Program-made: the position numbers and the translations under genes | Part shown: positions 7,805 to 15,693 of the stretch, in pieces | How positions within the stretch are numbered: position 1 is the stretch's first letter | Layout of the letters: every line of letters starts with the position of its first letter | The notes under the pieces: model-generated | The model's database searches: none | The model's input: the letters and a program-made list of their open reading frames with translations, nothing else | What the model was told of the DNA's origin: nothing | From: Dokdonella_A sp966248875 | GTDB taxonomy: Bacteria; Pseudomonadota; Gammaproteobacteria; Xanthomonadales; Rhodanobacteraceae | Assembly (NCBI GenBank): GCA_966248875.1 | Contig: CBINBI010000006.1 | Span: 1-64,000, forward strand | Direction: 5' to 3' | Length of the DNA stretch: 64,000 nt

Positions 7805-8983
7805 ATGTCAGACATCGTCATCGTCGGCGCCAAGCGCACCGCGATCGGTTCCTTCCTCGGCCAGTTCACCGGTGTTCCCACGCCGACGCTAGGCGCGGCC
7901 GCGATCAAGGCGGCGCTGGAGCAGTCCGGCGTTGCGCCGGCCGACGTGTCCGAAGTGATCATGGGCTGCGTCCTGCCGGCGAATCTCGGCCAGGCGCCGG
8001 CGCGGCAGGCCTCGCTGGCGGCCGGCCTGCCGCCTTCGACGGGCTGCACGACGATCAACAAGGTCTGCGGCTCCGGCATGAAGGCCGTGATGCTCGGCCA
8101 CGATCTCATCAAGGCGGGCTCGGCGTCGGTCGTCGTCGCGGGCGGCATGGAGTCGATGACCAACGCGCCGCACATGATCCCGAACTCGCGCACCGGTAAC
8201 CGCTACGGCAACTTCGAGGCCGTCGACCACATGGCCTGGGACGGCCTTACGAATCCGTACGACGGCAAGGCGATGGGCGTGTTCGGCGAATCCTGCGCGG
8301 ACAAGTACCATTTCACGCGCGAGCAGCAGGATGCCTTCGCGACCGAATCGGTCAAGCGTGCGCGGGCCGCGATCGCGTCGGGCGCGTTCAAGGACGAGAT
8401 CGTCCCGGTCACAGTGAAGGGCCGCAAGGGCGACACGGTCGTCGACACCGACGAGCAGCCGGGCAAGTCCGACATCTCGAAGATTCCGACGCTGAAGCCG
8501 GCGTTCCGCAAGGAGAACGGCACCATCACGGCGGCGAGCTCGTCGAGCATCTCCGACGGCGCGGCCGCGACGGTGCTGATGAGCGCGGACGAGGCGAAAA
8601 AGCGCGGCGCGAAGGCGCTCGCGCGCATCGTCGCGCACGCGACGCACTCGCAAGCGCCCGAATGGTTCACGACGGCACCGGTCGGCGCGATCGAGAAGGT
8701 GCTGAAGAAGGCCGGGTGGAAAGTCGAGGACGTCGATCTTTTCGAAGTCAACGAGGCATTCGCCGTGGTCGCGATGGCGCCGATGAAGGAGCTCGGCATT
8801 CCGCACGCGAAGCTCAACATTCATGGCGGCGCGACCGCGCTCGGGCATCCGATCGGCGCCTCGGGCGCGCGCCTCATCGTCACGCTGATCAACGCGCTCA
8901 GGAGAACCGGTGGCAAGCGCGGCGTCGCTTCGCTCTGCATCGGCGGCGGCGAGGCCACCGCGGTCGCGCTCGAGATCGTGTAA
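7805..8983 (+). CDS. Acetyl-CoA C-acetyltransferase (thiolase)
   Basis: A 392-residue thiolase that joins or cleaves acetyl units (acetoacetyl-CoA to two acetyl-CoA, or the reverse). Nucleophilic Cys88 lies in N-K-V-C-G-S-G-M-K; the catalytic histidine lies in G-H-P-I-G-A-S-G near residue 345; the second cysteine lies in L-C-I-G-G-G near the C-terminus. Length is typical of biosynthetic-type thiolases. It sits among leucine-degradation genes, where acetoacetate/acetyl-CoA are the end products. An AGAGG ribosome-binding site precedes the ATG. Confidence 0.93.
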   Translation: MSDIVIVGAKRTAIGSFLGQFTGVPTPTLGAAAIKAALEQSGVAPADVSEVIMGCVLPANLGQAPARQASLAAGLPPSTGCTTINKVCGSGMKAVMLGHDLIKAGSASVVVAGGMESMTNAPHMIPNSRTGNRYGNFEAVDHMAWDGLTNPYDGKAMGVFGESCADKYHFTREQQDAFATESVKRARAAIASGAFKDEIVPVTVKGRKGDTVVDTDEQPGKSDISKIPTLKPAFRKENGTITAASSSSISDGAAATVLMSADEAKKRGAKALARIVAHATHSQAPEWFTTAPVGAIEKVLKKAGWKVEDVDLFEVNEAFAVVAMAPMKELGIPHAKLNIHGGATALGHPIGASGARLIVTLINALRRTGGKRGVASLCIGGGEATAVALEIV

Positions 8984-9051
8984 TTGTGCGGATTTTCCAC
9001 TCGGCGGCGCCGAGTGCGCCGCCGCCGTTCAATCGCAATGGGGAGAGACCG

Positions 9052-9474
9052 ATGAACATCCAACGCATCGCCTTGATCACGGCGCTCGTCGCGGCGCTGG
9101 CCGCGTGCAACGACAACGCTCAGCAGCAGGCGCAGGACGCGGCCGACAAGGCAGCCGCGGCGGCGAAGCAGGCCGCGGACGCGACCGCGGAGGCGGCGAA
9201 GCAGGCGGCCGAGGCGACCGCGAACGCGGCGCAGCAGGCCACCGACACATTGAAGCAGGCCGGCAACGAGGCGGCGGATGCGACCTCGGGCGCGATGGAA
9301 AACGCGAAAGATGCCGCCGCAGACGCCGCCGATGCGGCCAAGGACACGGCGAAGGATGTCGGGCACGCGGTGGCCGAAGGCGCCCGCGAGGTCGGCCACG
9401 ACGTCAAGGAGGCGGCGAAGGACGCCAAGGACGCAGTGACGGGCGACGCCAAGAAGGACGGCGACGAGCACTGA
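9052..9474 (+). CDS. Ala-rich helical lipoprotein
   Basis: A 140-residue protein with a lipoprotein signal (hydrophobic N-terminus and L-A-A-C lipobox, Cys at 19). The mature part is a long, highly charged, Ala-rich amphipathic region made of repeating A-K-Q-A-A-D-A-T/A-E-A-A-K-Q-A-A-type 11-residue units, ending in D-V-G-H-A-V-A-E-G-A and a Lys/Asp-rich tail. This composition resembles LEA-like or coiled-coil stress proteins, but no function is shown. GGGGAGAGACCG precedes the ATG. It lies between thiolase and mccB and ends at a terminator-like hairpin. Confidence 0.8.
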   Translation: MNIQRIALITALVAALAACNDNAQQQAQDAADKAAAAAKQAADATAEAAKQAAEATANAAQQATDTLKQAGNEAADATSGAMENAKDAAADAADAAKDTAKDVGHAVAEGAREVGHDVKEAAKDAKDAVTGDAKKDGDEH

Positions 9475-9495
9475 CGCCGCGGCAACGATGCATGT

Positions 9496-9530
9496 AACGC
9501 ACCGGCCGCCTCGCGCGGCCGGTTGCGTTT
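9496..9530 (+). terminator. Hairpin, probable terminator after the lipoprotein gene
   Basis: AACGC+ACCGGCCGC, five-base loop, GCGGCCGGT, one bulged T, then GCGTT: a 14-pair stem followed by only a short T run. Position directly after the stop codon supports termination; the weak T run lowers confidence. Confidence 0.5.
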
Positions 9531-9604
9531 CCGGCTCCCGGAATGCTGGCGCGGCGGCGAGGCGCTGTGTTTTCATGTGGCCCTCGTCCGCTGCGTGACG
9601 ACCG

Positions 9605-11212
9605 ATGCCTGCCATCCGCTCGCAAATTGATCCGCGTTCGCCCGAGTTCCTGGACAACGCCGCGCTGATGCGCGGCCTCGTCGGCGATCTCAAGAAGCAG
9701 CTCGCCAGGGCCGCCGAGGGCGGCGGCGAGAAGGCGCGGGCGAAGCACGTCGAGCGCGGCAAGCTGCTGCCGCGTGAGCGCATCCGCGCACTGCTCGATC
9801 CGGGCTCGCCGTTCCTCGAGCTGTCGCCGCTCGCGGCGCACGGCATGTACGACGATCAGGCGCCGTCCGCCGGCATCATCACCGGCATCGGGCGCGTCAG
9901 CGGCGTCGAGACGCTCGTCGTCGCGAACGACGCGACGGTCAAGGGCGGCACGTATTTCCCGATCACCGTCAAGAAGCACCTGCGCGCGCAGGAGATCGCG
10001 CTCGAGAACCGCCTGTCCTGCGTCTACCTCGTCGATTCCGGCGGCGCGTTCCTGCCGCTGCAGGACGAGGTGTTTCCGGATCGCGATCACTTCGGCCGCA
10101 TCTTCTATAACCAGGCGCGCATGAGCGCGCTTGGCATCCCCCAGATCGCGGTGGTCATGGGCTCGTGCACGGCCGGCGGCGCCTACGTGCCGGCGATGAG
10201 CGACGAGACCATCATCGTCAAGGAACAGGGCACGATATTTCTCGGAGGCCCGCCGCTGGTCAAGGCGGCGACCGGCGAGGTGGTGGACGCCGAGACGCTG
10301 GGCGGCGCGGACGTGCACACGTCGATCTCCGGCGTCGCCGATCATTTCGCGGAGAACGACGCCCACGCGCTCGCGATCGCGCGCGACGTCGTCAAGCATC
10401 TCAATCGAGGCAAACACCTGCCCGTCGCCACGCGGGAACCGCGCGAGCCGCTCTATGCCGCCGAGGACATCTACGGCATCGTGCCGCGCGACACGCGCAT
10501 CCCGTTCGACATCCGCGAGATCATCGCACGCATCGTCGACGGCTCGGAGCTTCACGAGTTCAAGGCGCGCTACGGCAAGACGCTGGTCACCGGCTTCGCG
10601 CACATCCACGGCTATCCGGTGGGGATCATCGCGAACAACGGCATCCTCTTTTCGGAGTCTGCGCTCAAGGGCACGCACTTCATCGAGCTCTGCAACCAGC
10701 GCAACGTGCCGCTCGTGTTCCTGCAGAACATCACGGGCTTCATGGTCGGCAGAAAATACGAGCACTCCGGCATTGCGAAGGACGGCGCGAAGATGGTGAC
10801 CGCGGTCGCCTGCTCTCACGTGCCGAAGTTCACCGTGATCACCGGCGGCAGCTTCGGCGCCGGCAACTATGCGATGTGCGGGCGCGGCTACCAGCCGCGC
10901 TTTCTCTGGATGTGGCCGAACGCACGCATCAGCGTGATGGGCGGCGAGCAGGCGGCGAGCGTGCTCGCGACGGTCAAGCGCGACGGCATCGAAGCCTCCG
11001 GCAAATCGTGGCCGAAGGAAGAAGAGGATGCGTTCAAGGCGACGATCCGCGAGCAGTACGAGCGCCAGGGCCATCCGTACTACGCGACTGCCCGGCTCTG
11101 GGATGACGGTGTGATCGATCCTGTCGATACGCGCCGCGTGCTCGGCCTCGCCATTTCCGCGGCCCTGAACGCGCCGATCGAGCCGCAGCGCTACGGCGTG
11201 TTCCGCATGTGA
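9605..11212 (+). CDS. mccB: 3-Methylcrotonyl-CoA carboxylase, beta (carboxyltransferase) subunit
   Basis: A 535-residue carboxyltransferase that moves the carboxyl group from carboxybiotin to 3-methylcrotonyl-CoA, the step after isovaleryl-CoA dehydrogenase. The acyl-CoA and carboxybiotin sites are represented by D-S-G-G-A-F-L-P, G-S-C-T-A-G-G-A-Y-V-P, I-F-L-G-G-P-P-L-V, L-Q-N-I-T-G-F-M-V-G and G-G-S-F-G-A-G-N-Y-A-M-C-G-R. These patterns distinguish MccB from propionyl-CoA carboxylase beta. The biotin-carrying alpha subunit, methylglutaconyl-CoA hydratase and HMG-CoA lyase genes that usually follow are absent here; a bactofilin comes next. Confidence 0.93.
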   Translation: MPAIRSQIDPRSPEFLDNAALMRGLVGDLKKQLARAAEGGGEKARAKHVERGKLLPRERIRALLDPGSPFLELSPLAAHGMYDDQAPSAGIITGIGRVSGVETLVVANDATVKGGTYFPITVKKHLRAQEIALENRLSCVYLVDSGGAFLPLQDEVFPDRDHFGRIFYNQARMSALGIPQIAVVMGSCTAGGAYVPAMSDETIIVKEQGTIFLGGPPLVKAATGEVVDAETLGGADVHTSISGVADHFAENDAHALAIARDVVKHLNRGKHLPVATREPREPLYAAEDIYGIVPRDTRIPFDIREIIARIVDGSELHEFKARYGKTLVTGFAHIHGYPVGIIANNGILFSESALKGTHFIELCNQRNVPLVFLQNITGFMVGRKYEHSGIAKDGAKMVTAVACSHVPKFTVITGGSFGAGNYAMCGRGYQPRFLWMWPNARISVMGGEQAASVLATVKRDGIEASGKSWPKEEEDAFKATIREQYERQGHPYYATARLWDDGVIDPVDTRRVLGLAISAALNAPIEPQRYGVFRM

Positions 11213-11390
11213 CCGATCGTCGGCACGGGCAACGCCTGAAGCGGTCGAGTCCGCTCGTTAAGAACGCAAAAAAAGCGTTATCGGCCAATGCGTTCAGCGA
11301 CAATTGGTGAGCTTGGTCACAGGAGTATCGGCCAACTCGCGTGCTACGCTCCGAATTCCCCTGGCAACACCCGAAGCGGAGCTCGCAAGC
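11213..11390 (+). promoter_or_regulatory. Bactofilin upstream region with short repeats
   Basis: This 178-base gap holds an AACGC-A7-GCGTT inverted repeat (11263-11279) and two direct copies of TATCGGCCAA (11279-11288 and 11326-11335), 47 bases apart, before the bactofilin start. No convincing promoter hexamers. A regulatory role is only suggested by the repetition. Confidence 0.25.
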
Positions 11391-11918
11391 ATGGCCATTT
11401 TCAATCAACCCTCGACGGCGAAGAAGGAATCCGTGCCGTTCACGTCCGACCCCATCCCGGCTCCCGCCAAGGAAACGTCGCCGATCAACGACTACGCCAC
11501 GCCGCAGCCCGGCGCGACGCGCTGGAACGAGGCGCGCAGCGACGCCAAGGAATCGCTGATCGCGTCCGACATCACGATCGAAGGCAAGATCGAAGGTACC
11601 GGGCACGTGCGCATCGCCGGCAAGTTCAAGGGCGACGTCAACGTGCAGGGCGACCTCACCATCGAAAAGGACGCGAAGCTCAACGGCAGCGTGCGCGCCA
11701 AGAAGATCACGGTCGCGGGTGAGCTCGAAGGTAACATCGAGGCGGCCTCGCAGGTCGACCTGCAGTCGTCCGGCGTGCTCATCGGCGATCTCAAGGCCGG
11801 CTCGCTGACGGTCGCCGCGGGCTCGCGCATGCGCGGCCAGGCCGAGTTCGGCTGGGACGAAAAGGCGTCGTCGTCGAAATCGCACCGCAACGGAGCGGAG
11901 AACGGGTCCGGCTCATGA
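11391..11918 (+). CDS. Bactofilin
   Basis: A 175-residue polymer-forming cytoskeletal protein. The central part (about residues 55-155) is the bactofilin beta-helix, with alternating G/V/D repeats such as I-E-G-K-I-E-G-T-G, G-D-V-N-V-Q-G-D-L, G-E-L-E-G-N-I-E-A and G-V-L-I-G-D-L-K-A. It is flanked by Pro-rich N-terminal and Ser-rich C-terminal tails, as usual. Bactofilins form filaments that localise cell-wall or morphogenesis proteins. GGAG lies before the ATG. Its stop overlaps the next gene's start (ATGA), so the two are translationally coupled. Confidence 0.9.
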   Translation: MAIFNQPSTAKKESVPFTSDPIPAPAKETSPINDYATPQPGATRWNEARSDAKESLIASDITIEGKIEGTGHVRIAGKFKGDVNVQGDLTIEKDAKLNGSVRAKKITVAGELEGNIEAASQVDLQSSGVLIGDLKAGSLTVAAGSRMRGQAEFGWDEKASSSKSHRNGAENGSGS

Positions 11919-12289
11919 GCGCGACGCGTCCGGCGCCGCCACGGCCCGGGACCGCAGGCGCAACGCGGACCTGCCCGCACTGCAAATCGACGATACTCGA
12001 AAGCGCGAGCGTCTGCCCGCAGTGCAGGCATCACGTCCGGTTCGATCCGGAAGTCGCCAAGCGCGCCCTCGCGACGACGTCGGCCTTGCGCGTCGAAGGC
12101 ACCGTGCGGCATCCGGCCGAAGGCGACGCCTGGGAGTACTCGATGGTGCTTTCGATCCGCAACGATCGCGACGAGGAGATCGATCGCAAGATCGTCGGCG
12201 TCGGCGCGATGCGCCCCGGCGAAGCGCGTACCTTCACGCTCACCGTCGAAGTCTTCGGCGATACGAAGAACGCGGCCCGCAAGCACTGA
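11915..12289 (+). CDS. Zinc-ribbon protein of unknown function
   Basis: A 124-residue protein. After a Pro-rich start, C-P-H-C (about 20-23) and C-P-Q-C (about 34-37) form a zinc ribbon. The C-terminal 80 residues form a predicted beta-rich domain (E-Y-S-M-V-L-S-I-R-N and T-F-T-L-T-V-E-V-F). It overlaps the bactofilin stop by four bases, so a partnership with the bactofilin is likely, but its function is not known. Confidence 0.75.
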   Translation: MSATRPAPPRPGTAGATRTCPHCKSTILESASVCPQCRHHVRFDPEVAKRALATTSALRVEGTVRHPAEGDAWEYSMVLSIRNDRDEEIDRKIVGVGAMRPGEARTFTLTVEVFGDTKNAARKH

Positions 12290-12303
12290 CTTCCTTCGTG
12301 TGC

Positions 12304-12327
12304 CCCTCTCCCGCCAGCGGGAGAGGG
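12304..12327. repeat. Palindromic CCCTCTCCCGC hairpin
   Basis: A perfect 11-base inverted repeat with a two-base gap, located between convergent genes (zinc-ribbon protein and glutathione reductase). There is no T run on either side, so it is more likely a proteobacterial intergenic palindrome than a classic terminator, though it could attenuate transcription both ways. Confidence 0.7.
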
Positions 12328-12359
12328 AATGTACGCACGTGGGGCGCCGATGAGCAGTC

Positions 12360-13727
12360 CTAGATGACCGGCGTGCGGTTCATCTCGCCCATCAGCACGA
12401 GCTCTTCGGCCGAGGTCGGATGGATCGCGACCGTCGCGTCGAAATCGGCCTTGCGCGCACCCGCCTTGATCGCCACCGCGAAGCCCTGCAGCATCTCGTC
12501 CGCATAGCGGCCGACGATGTGGACGCCGACCACGCGCTCTTCGCGGCCGGCGCACACGACCTTCATGAAGGTGCGTTCACCGTCGCCCGTCAGTGCGCCG
12601 AGCATCGGGCGGAAGCGCACGCGATAGACGGCGACTGCATCGCCGTGCAGCTCGCGCGCGGCTTCCTCGGAGAGGCCGACGGTCCCGAGCGGCGGATGCG
12701 CGAACACGACGGTCGGCACGTTCGCGTAGTCGAGCTTCGCGTCCGGAACGCCACCGAACAGGCGGTCTGCGAGGCGGCGCCCCGCAGCGACCGCGACCGG
12801 CGTCAGCGCGAGTCTCCCCGTCACGTCGCCGAGCGCGTACACGCCATCGACGTTCGTGTTCTGCCATTCGTCGGCTTCGACATGGCCGGTGCGGTCGATG
12901 CGGACACCTGCCGCGTCGAGTTCGAGATGCTGCGTGTTCGCATCGCGCCCGACCGCCCAGATCAGCGTGTCGAATCCGGACACGCTTTCGCCGTCGGCGA
13001 AACGCAGGACGTGCCCGTCCGATTCGCGCGAGACCGCGACCAGGCGCCGTCCCGTGACCACCGACACGCCACGCGCAGCCATCGCCGCCGAAAGCTCGGC
13101 CGTGAGCTCGTGATCGAAGCCGGCAAGCAGGCGCTCGCCGCGCACGAATACGCCGACTTCGGCGCCGAGCGCGCGCAGCACGCCCGCGAGCTCGACGGCG
13201 ATGTAACCGCCGCCGACGATGGCGACGCGACGCGGCGCCGCACGCAGCGCAAAAAAACCGTTCGAATCGATGCCGAGCTCGCCGCCGGGAATCGCGAGGC
13301 GCCGCGGCTTCGATCCGGTGGCGATCACGATGTGCGACGCTGTGAATTCGCGTCCGCCTGCGGCAATCCGGCTGGCCGCGATGAAGCGGCCGTAGTCCGC
13401 GACCAGCTCGATGCCGAACTCGTCGAAACGGCGCCGGTAACTCGCACGGATGTCGGCGATGTAGGCCTCGCGGTGGCGCACGAACTCTATCCAGTCGAGC
13501 GCGCCCGGCTGGACCGCGAAGCCGACATCGCGCGCGAGCACCTGCGCTTCCGCGAGCTCGGCGGCGAGCCACATCGCCTTCTTCGGAATGCAGCCGACAT
13601 TGACGCATGTTCCGCCGATCGCGTTCGGCTCGATCACGCTGACGCGTGCGCCGCGGCGCGCGGCGCGGATGGCGACGGAAATTCCGCCCGAGCCCGCGCC
13701 GAGAACGATCAGATCGCGTTTCTCCAT
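12360..13727 (-). CDS. gor: Glutathione-disulfide reductase
   Basis: A 455-residue FAD/NADPH disulfide reductase that keeps cytoplasmic glutathione reduced. The FAD motif G-A-G-S-G-G is at residues 10-15, the redox pair Cys41/Cys46 lies in G-T-C-V-N-V-G-C, the NADPH-binding G-G-G-Y-I-A-V-E lies in mid-protein, and the C-terminal H-P-T-S-A-E-E active-site base region is intact. The ATG at 13727 gives the standard N-terminus; an upstream in-frame ATG adds 20 unrelated residues. Confidence 0.93.
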   Translation of the reverse strand: MEKRDLIVLGAGSGGISVAIRAARRGARVSVIEPNAIGGTCVNVGCIPKKAMWLAAELAEAQVLARDVGFAVQPGALDWIEFVRHREAYIADIRASYRRRFDEFGIELVADYGRFIAASRIAAGGREFTASHIVIATGSKPRRLAIPGGELGIDSNGFFALRAAPRRVAIVGGGYIAVELAGVLRALGAEVGVFVRGERLLAGFDHELTAELSAAMAARGVSVVTGRRLVAVSRESDGHVLRFADGESVSGFDTLIWAVGRDANTQHLELDAAGVRIDRTGHVEADEWQNTNVDGVYALGDVTGRLALTPVAVAAGRRLADRLFGGVPDAKLDYANVPTVVFAHPPLGTVGLSEEAARELHGDAVAVYRVRFRPMLGALTGDGERTFMKVVCAGREERVVGVHIVGRYADEMLQGFAVAIKAGARKADFDATVAIHPTSAEELVLMGEMNRTPVI

Positions 13728-14162
13728 CTGTGTTTTCTTCTTCTGCCTCGAGTCGTTCAGGTGTTTGCTGAATGCACTCACCGACAAGTTTTTGGCGCGC
13801 GATTAACCGGTGATTCAGTGCTCGCGCTACAGCCTTGTGCGTCGTATGAAACGATAAGCTGTTCCGAACGACCCCGCCGCATATCGCGACGAATTCCGCA
13901 CGCAGCAAGCAACATCGACGGCGGTCCGCCGAGCTTGCCGCTTTGCGAGGCCAAGGTACAGAATGCGAACGAAATGAAAGCGTTTTGAAACAAATCGACG
14001 GCTCAGCCCGCTTCGATTTTCGCGCTTGACGCTGTTGCTGCATCGCAGCACACTGCACCCAGATCTCAATTCGGAGGGACCGCTACTCGCTGACCGTCAC
14101 GGGAGGGAAAACGCTGGACAGGGGATGCAAGCGGCCTATTGCGGCCGCACGAGGTACTGCCA
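13728..14162. other. Intergenic region ahead of the alginate locus
   Basis: These 435 bases separate divergent gor and algA. A perfect TGCTGC-ATC-GCAGCA inverted repeat lies at 14036-14050, next to a TTGACG -35-like hexamer (14026-14031) with no good -10 at 17 bases. No GAACTT/TCTGA pair typical of AlgU (sigma-22) promoters was found. This is the place to look for the alginate promoter; nothing else is recognisable. Confidence 0.4.
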
Positions 14163-15686
14163 ATGGACTCCATGCCCCGTCCGCAAGCGAGCCCGCTCGC
14201 GGTCACACCGGTGCTGCTGGCCGGTGGCTCGGGAACACGACTGTGGCCGCTGTCCCGGGAACAATATCCGAAACAGTTCCTGCCCTTCCTCGGGCAGCGC
14301 AGCCTGTTCCAGAACACGGTCGAGCGCCTCCGCTCGATCGAAGTCTGCGCTGCGCCGGTCGTGATCGGCTCCCGCGCGCACCGCTTCGTCATCGCCGAGC
14401 AGCTGCGCGAAGCGGATGCGAACGCCGCGTCTATCCTGCTCGAGCCGCACGGCCGCAACACGGTTACCGCCGCCGCCGTCGCCGCGCATTTCGTCGCGCG
14501 CGAAATCGGTGAAGACGCGCTGATCTTCCTCGCGGCGGCCGATCACGCGATCCTCGATCACGCGGCTTTCGCGAATGCGTTGCGCACCGCGGCCCAGGCG
14601 GCGGCCGACGGTTACATCGTCACCTTCGGCATTCGGCCGACGCGTGTCGAGACCGGCTACGGCTATCTCCGGACCGGTGCTCCGCTTCGCGACGGCAGCG
14701 CCCTTCTCGTCGATGCATTCGTCGAAAAGCCCGATGCCGACACGGCGCGCACATTCGTCGAGCGCGGCGATCACTACTGGAACGGCGGCATGTTCCTGTT
14801 TCGCTGCGATCGCTTCCTCGACGAGCTGCGCAGGCTCGAACCCGAGACGCACGCCAACGCGCTGCAGTGCCTTGCCAGGGCGCGCCGCGAAAACGGTTTT
14901 GTCAGCCTGGACGAGGCTTCGTTCGCGCTCTGCCGCAACCAGTCGATCGACTACGCGGTGATGGAAAAAACGGATCGCGTGGCGCTGGTTCCGCTGGACG
15001 CAGGCTGGGACGACGTCGGCTCGTGGAATTTCCTTGAGCGTTTGCCTGCCAGCGACGAGCTCGGCAACCGCGCGCGCGGCGACGTGCTGATGATCGATGC
15101 GGCCGGCAATCTCGCACATTCGAGCGGGCGCCTCGTCGCGCTGCTCGGCGTGCAGGATCACATCGTCGTCGAAACCGACGACGCCGTGCTGGTCGCACCC
15201 AAGAGCCGCGCGCAGGAAGTCGGCAAGGCCGTGCAGATGCTCAAGCGTGACAGGCGCACCGAAGCCGAAAGCCACCGCCGCGTCTATCGGCCGTGGGGCT
15301 TCTACGAAATCATCGCGCTCGGCGAGCGCTTCCAGGTCAAGCGCATCCAGGTGAAGCCCGGCCACAAGCTGAGCCTGCAGATGCACTACCACCGCGCCGA
15401 GCACTGGGTGGTGGTCAAGGGCACCGCACGCGTGAGCATTGCCCACAGGACGTTCATCCTGACGGAAAACCAGTCGACCTTCATTCCGGTCGGCAACACG
15501 CACCGGCTCGAGAACGCCGGCAAGCTGCCGCTCGAGCTGATCGAAGTGCAGTCCGGCGCCTATCTCGGCGAGGACGACATCGTGCGCTTCAGCGACGCCT
15601 ACGGCCGCATCGAGACGGCCCATCCGCAGCAGGAAGAACGCGAGCCTGCGCACGCAGACATCACGGCAACCGCTTCGACAGGATAA
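14163..15686 (+). CDS. algA: AlgA: mannose-6-phosphate isomerase / mannose-1-phosphate guanylyltransferase
   Basis: A 507-residue bifunctional enzyme making mannose-6-P from fructose-6-P and GDP-mannose from mannose-1-P, the first and third steps to GDP-mannuronate. The N-terminal nucleotidyltransferase has the signature L-A-G-G-S-G-T-R-L-W-P-L-S-R and later the F-V-E-K-P motif; the C-terminal cupin has Q-M-H-Y-H-R-A-E-H-W and H-R-L-E-N, the PMI metal site. GAGG eight bases upstream fixes the ATG at 14163. In Pseudomonas algA closes the operon; here it is first, followed by algC eight bases downstream. Confidence 0.95.
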   Translation: MDSMPRPQASPLAVTPVLLAGGSGTRLWPLSREQYPKQFLPFLGQRSLFQNTVERLRSIEVCAAPVVIGSRAHRFVIAEQLREADANAASILLEPHGRNTVTAAAVAAHFVAREIGEDALIFLAAADHAILDHAAFANALRTAAQAAADGYIVTFGIRPTRVETGYGYLRTGAPLRDGSALLVDAFVEKPDADTARTFVERGDHYWNGGMFLFRCDRFLDELRRLEPETHANALQCLARARRENGFVSLDEASFALCRNQSIDYAVMEKTDRVALVPLDAGWDDVGSWNFLERLPASDELGNRARGDVLMIDAAGNLAHSSGRLVALLGVQDHIVVETDDAVLVAPKSRAQEVGKAVQMLKRDRRTEAESHRRVYRPWGFYEIIALGERFQVKRIQVKPGHKLSLQMHYHRAEHWVVVKGTARVSIAHRTFILTENQSTFIPVGNTHRLENAGKLPLELIEVQSGAYLGEDDIVRFSDAYGRIETAHPQQEEREPAHADITATASTG

Positions 15687-15693
15687 GACGACG

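Noticed and set aside
9404..11074. A 556-codon minus-strand frame opposite mccB
   Set aside because: Shadow frame of a strongly supported carboxyltransferase gene; composition is not protein-like.
11263..11279. AACGC-A7-GCGTT as a terminator for mccB
   Set aside because: The stem is only five pairs and no T run follows on the plus strand.
13728..14162. AlgU (sigma-22) promoter for the alginate locus
   Set aside because: No GAACTT/TCTGA pair at 16-17 base spacing was found.
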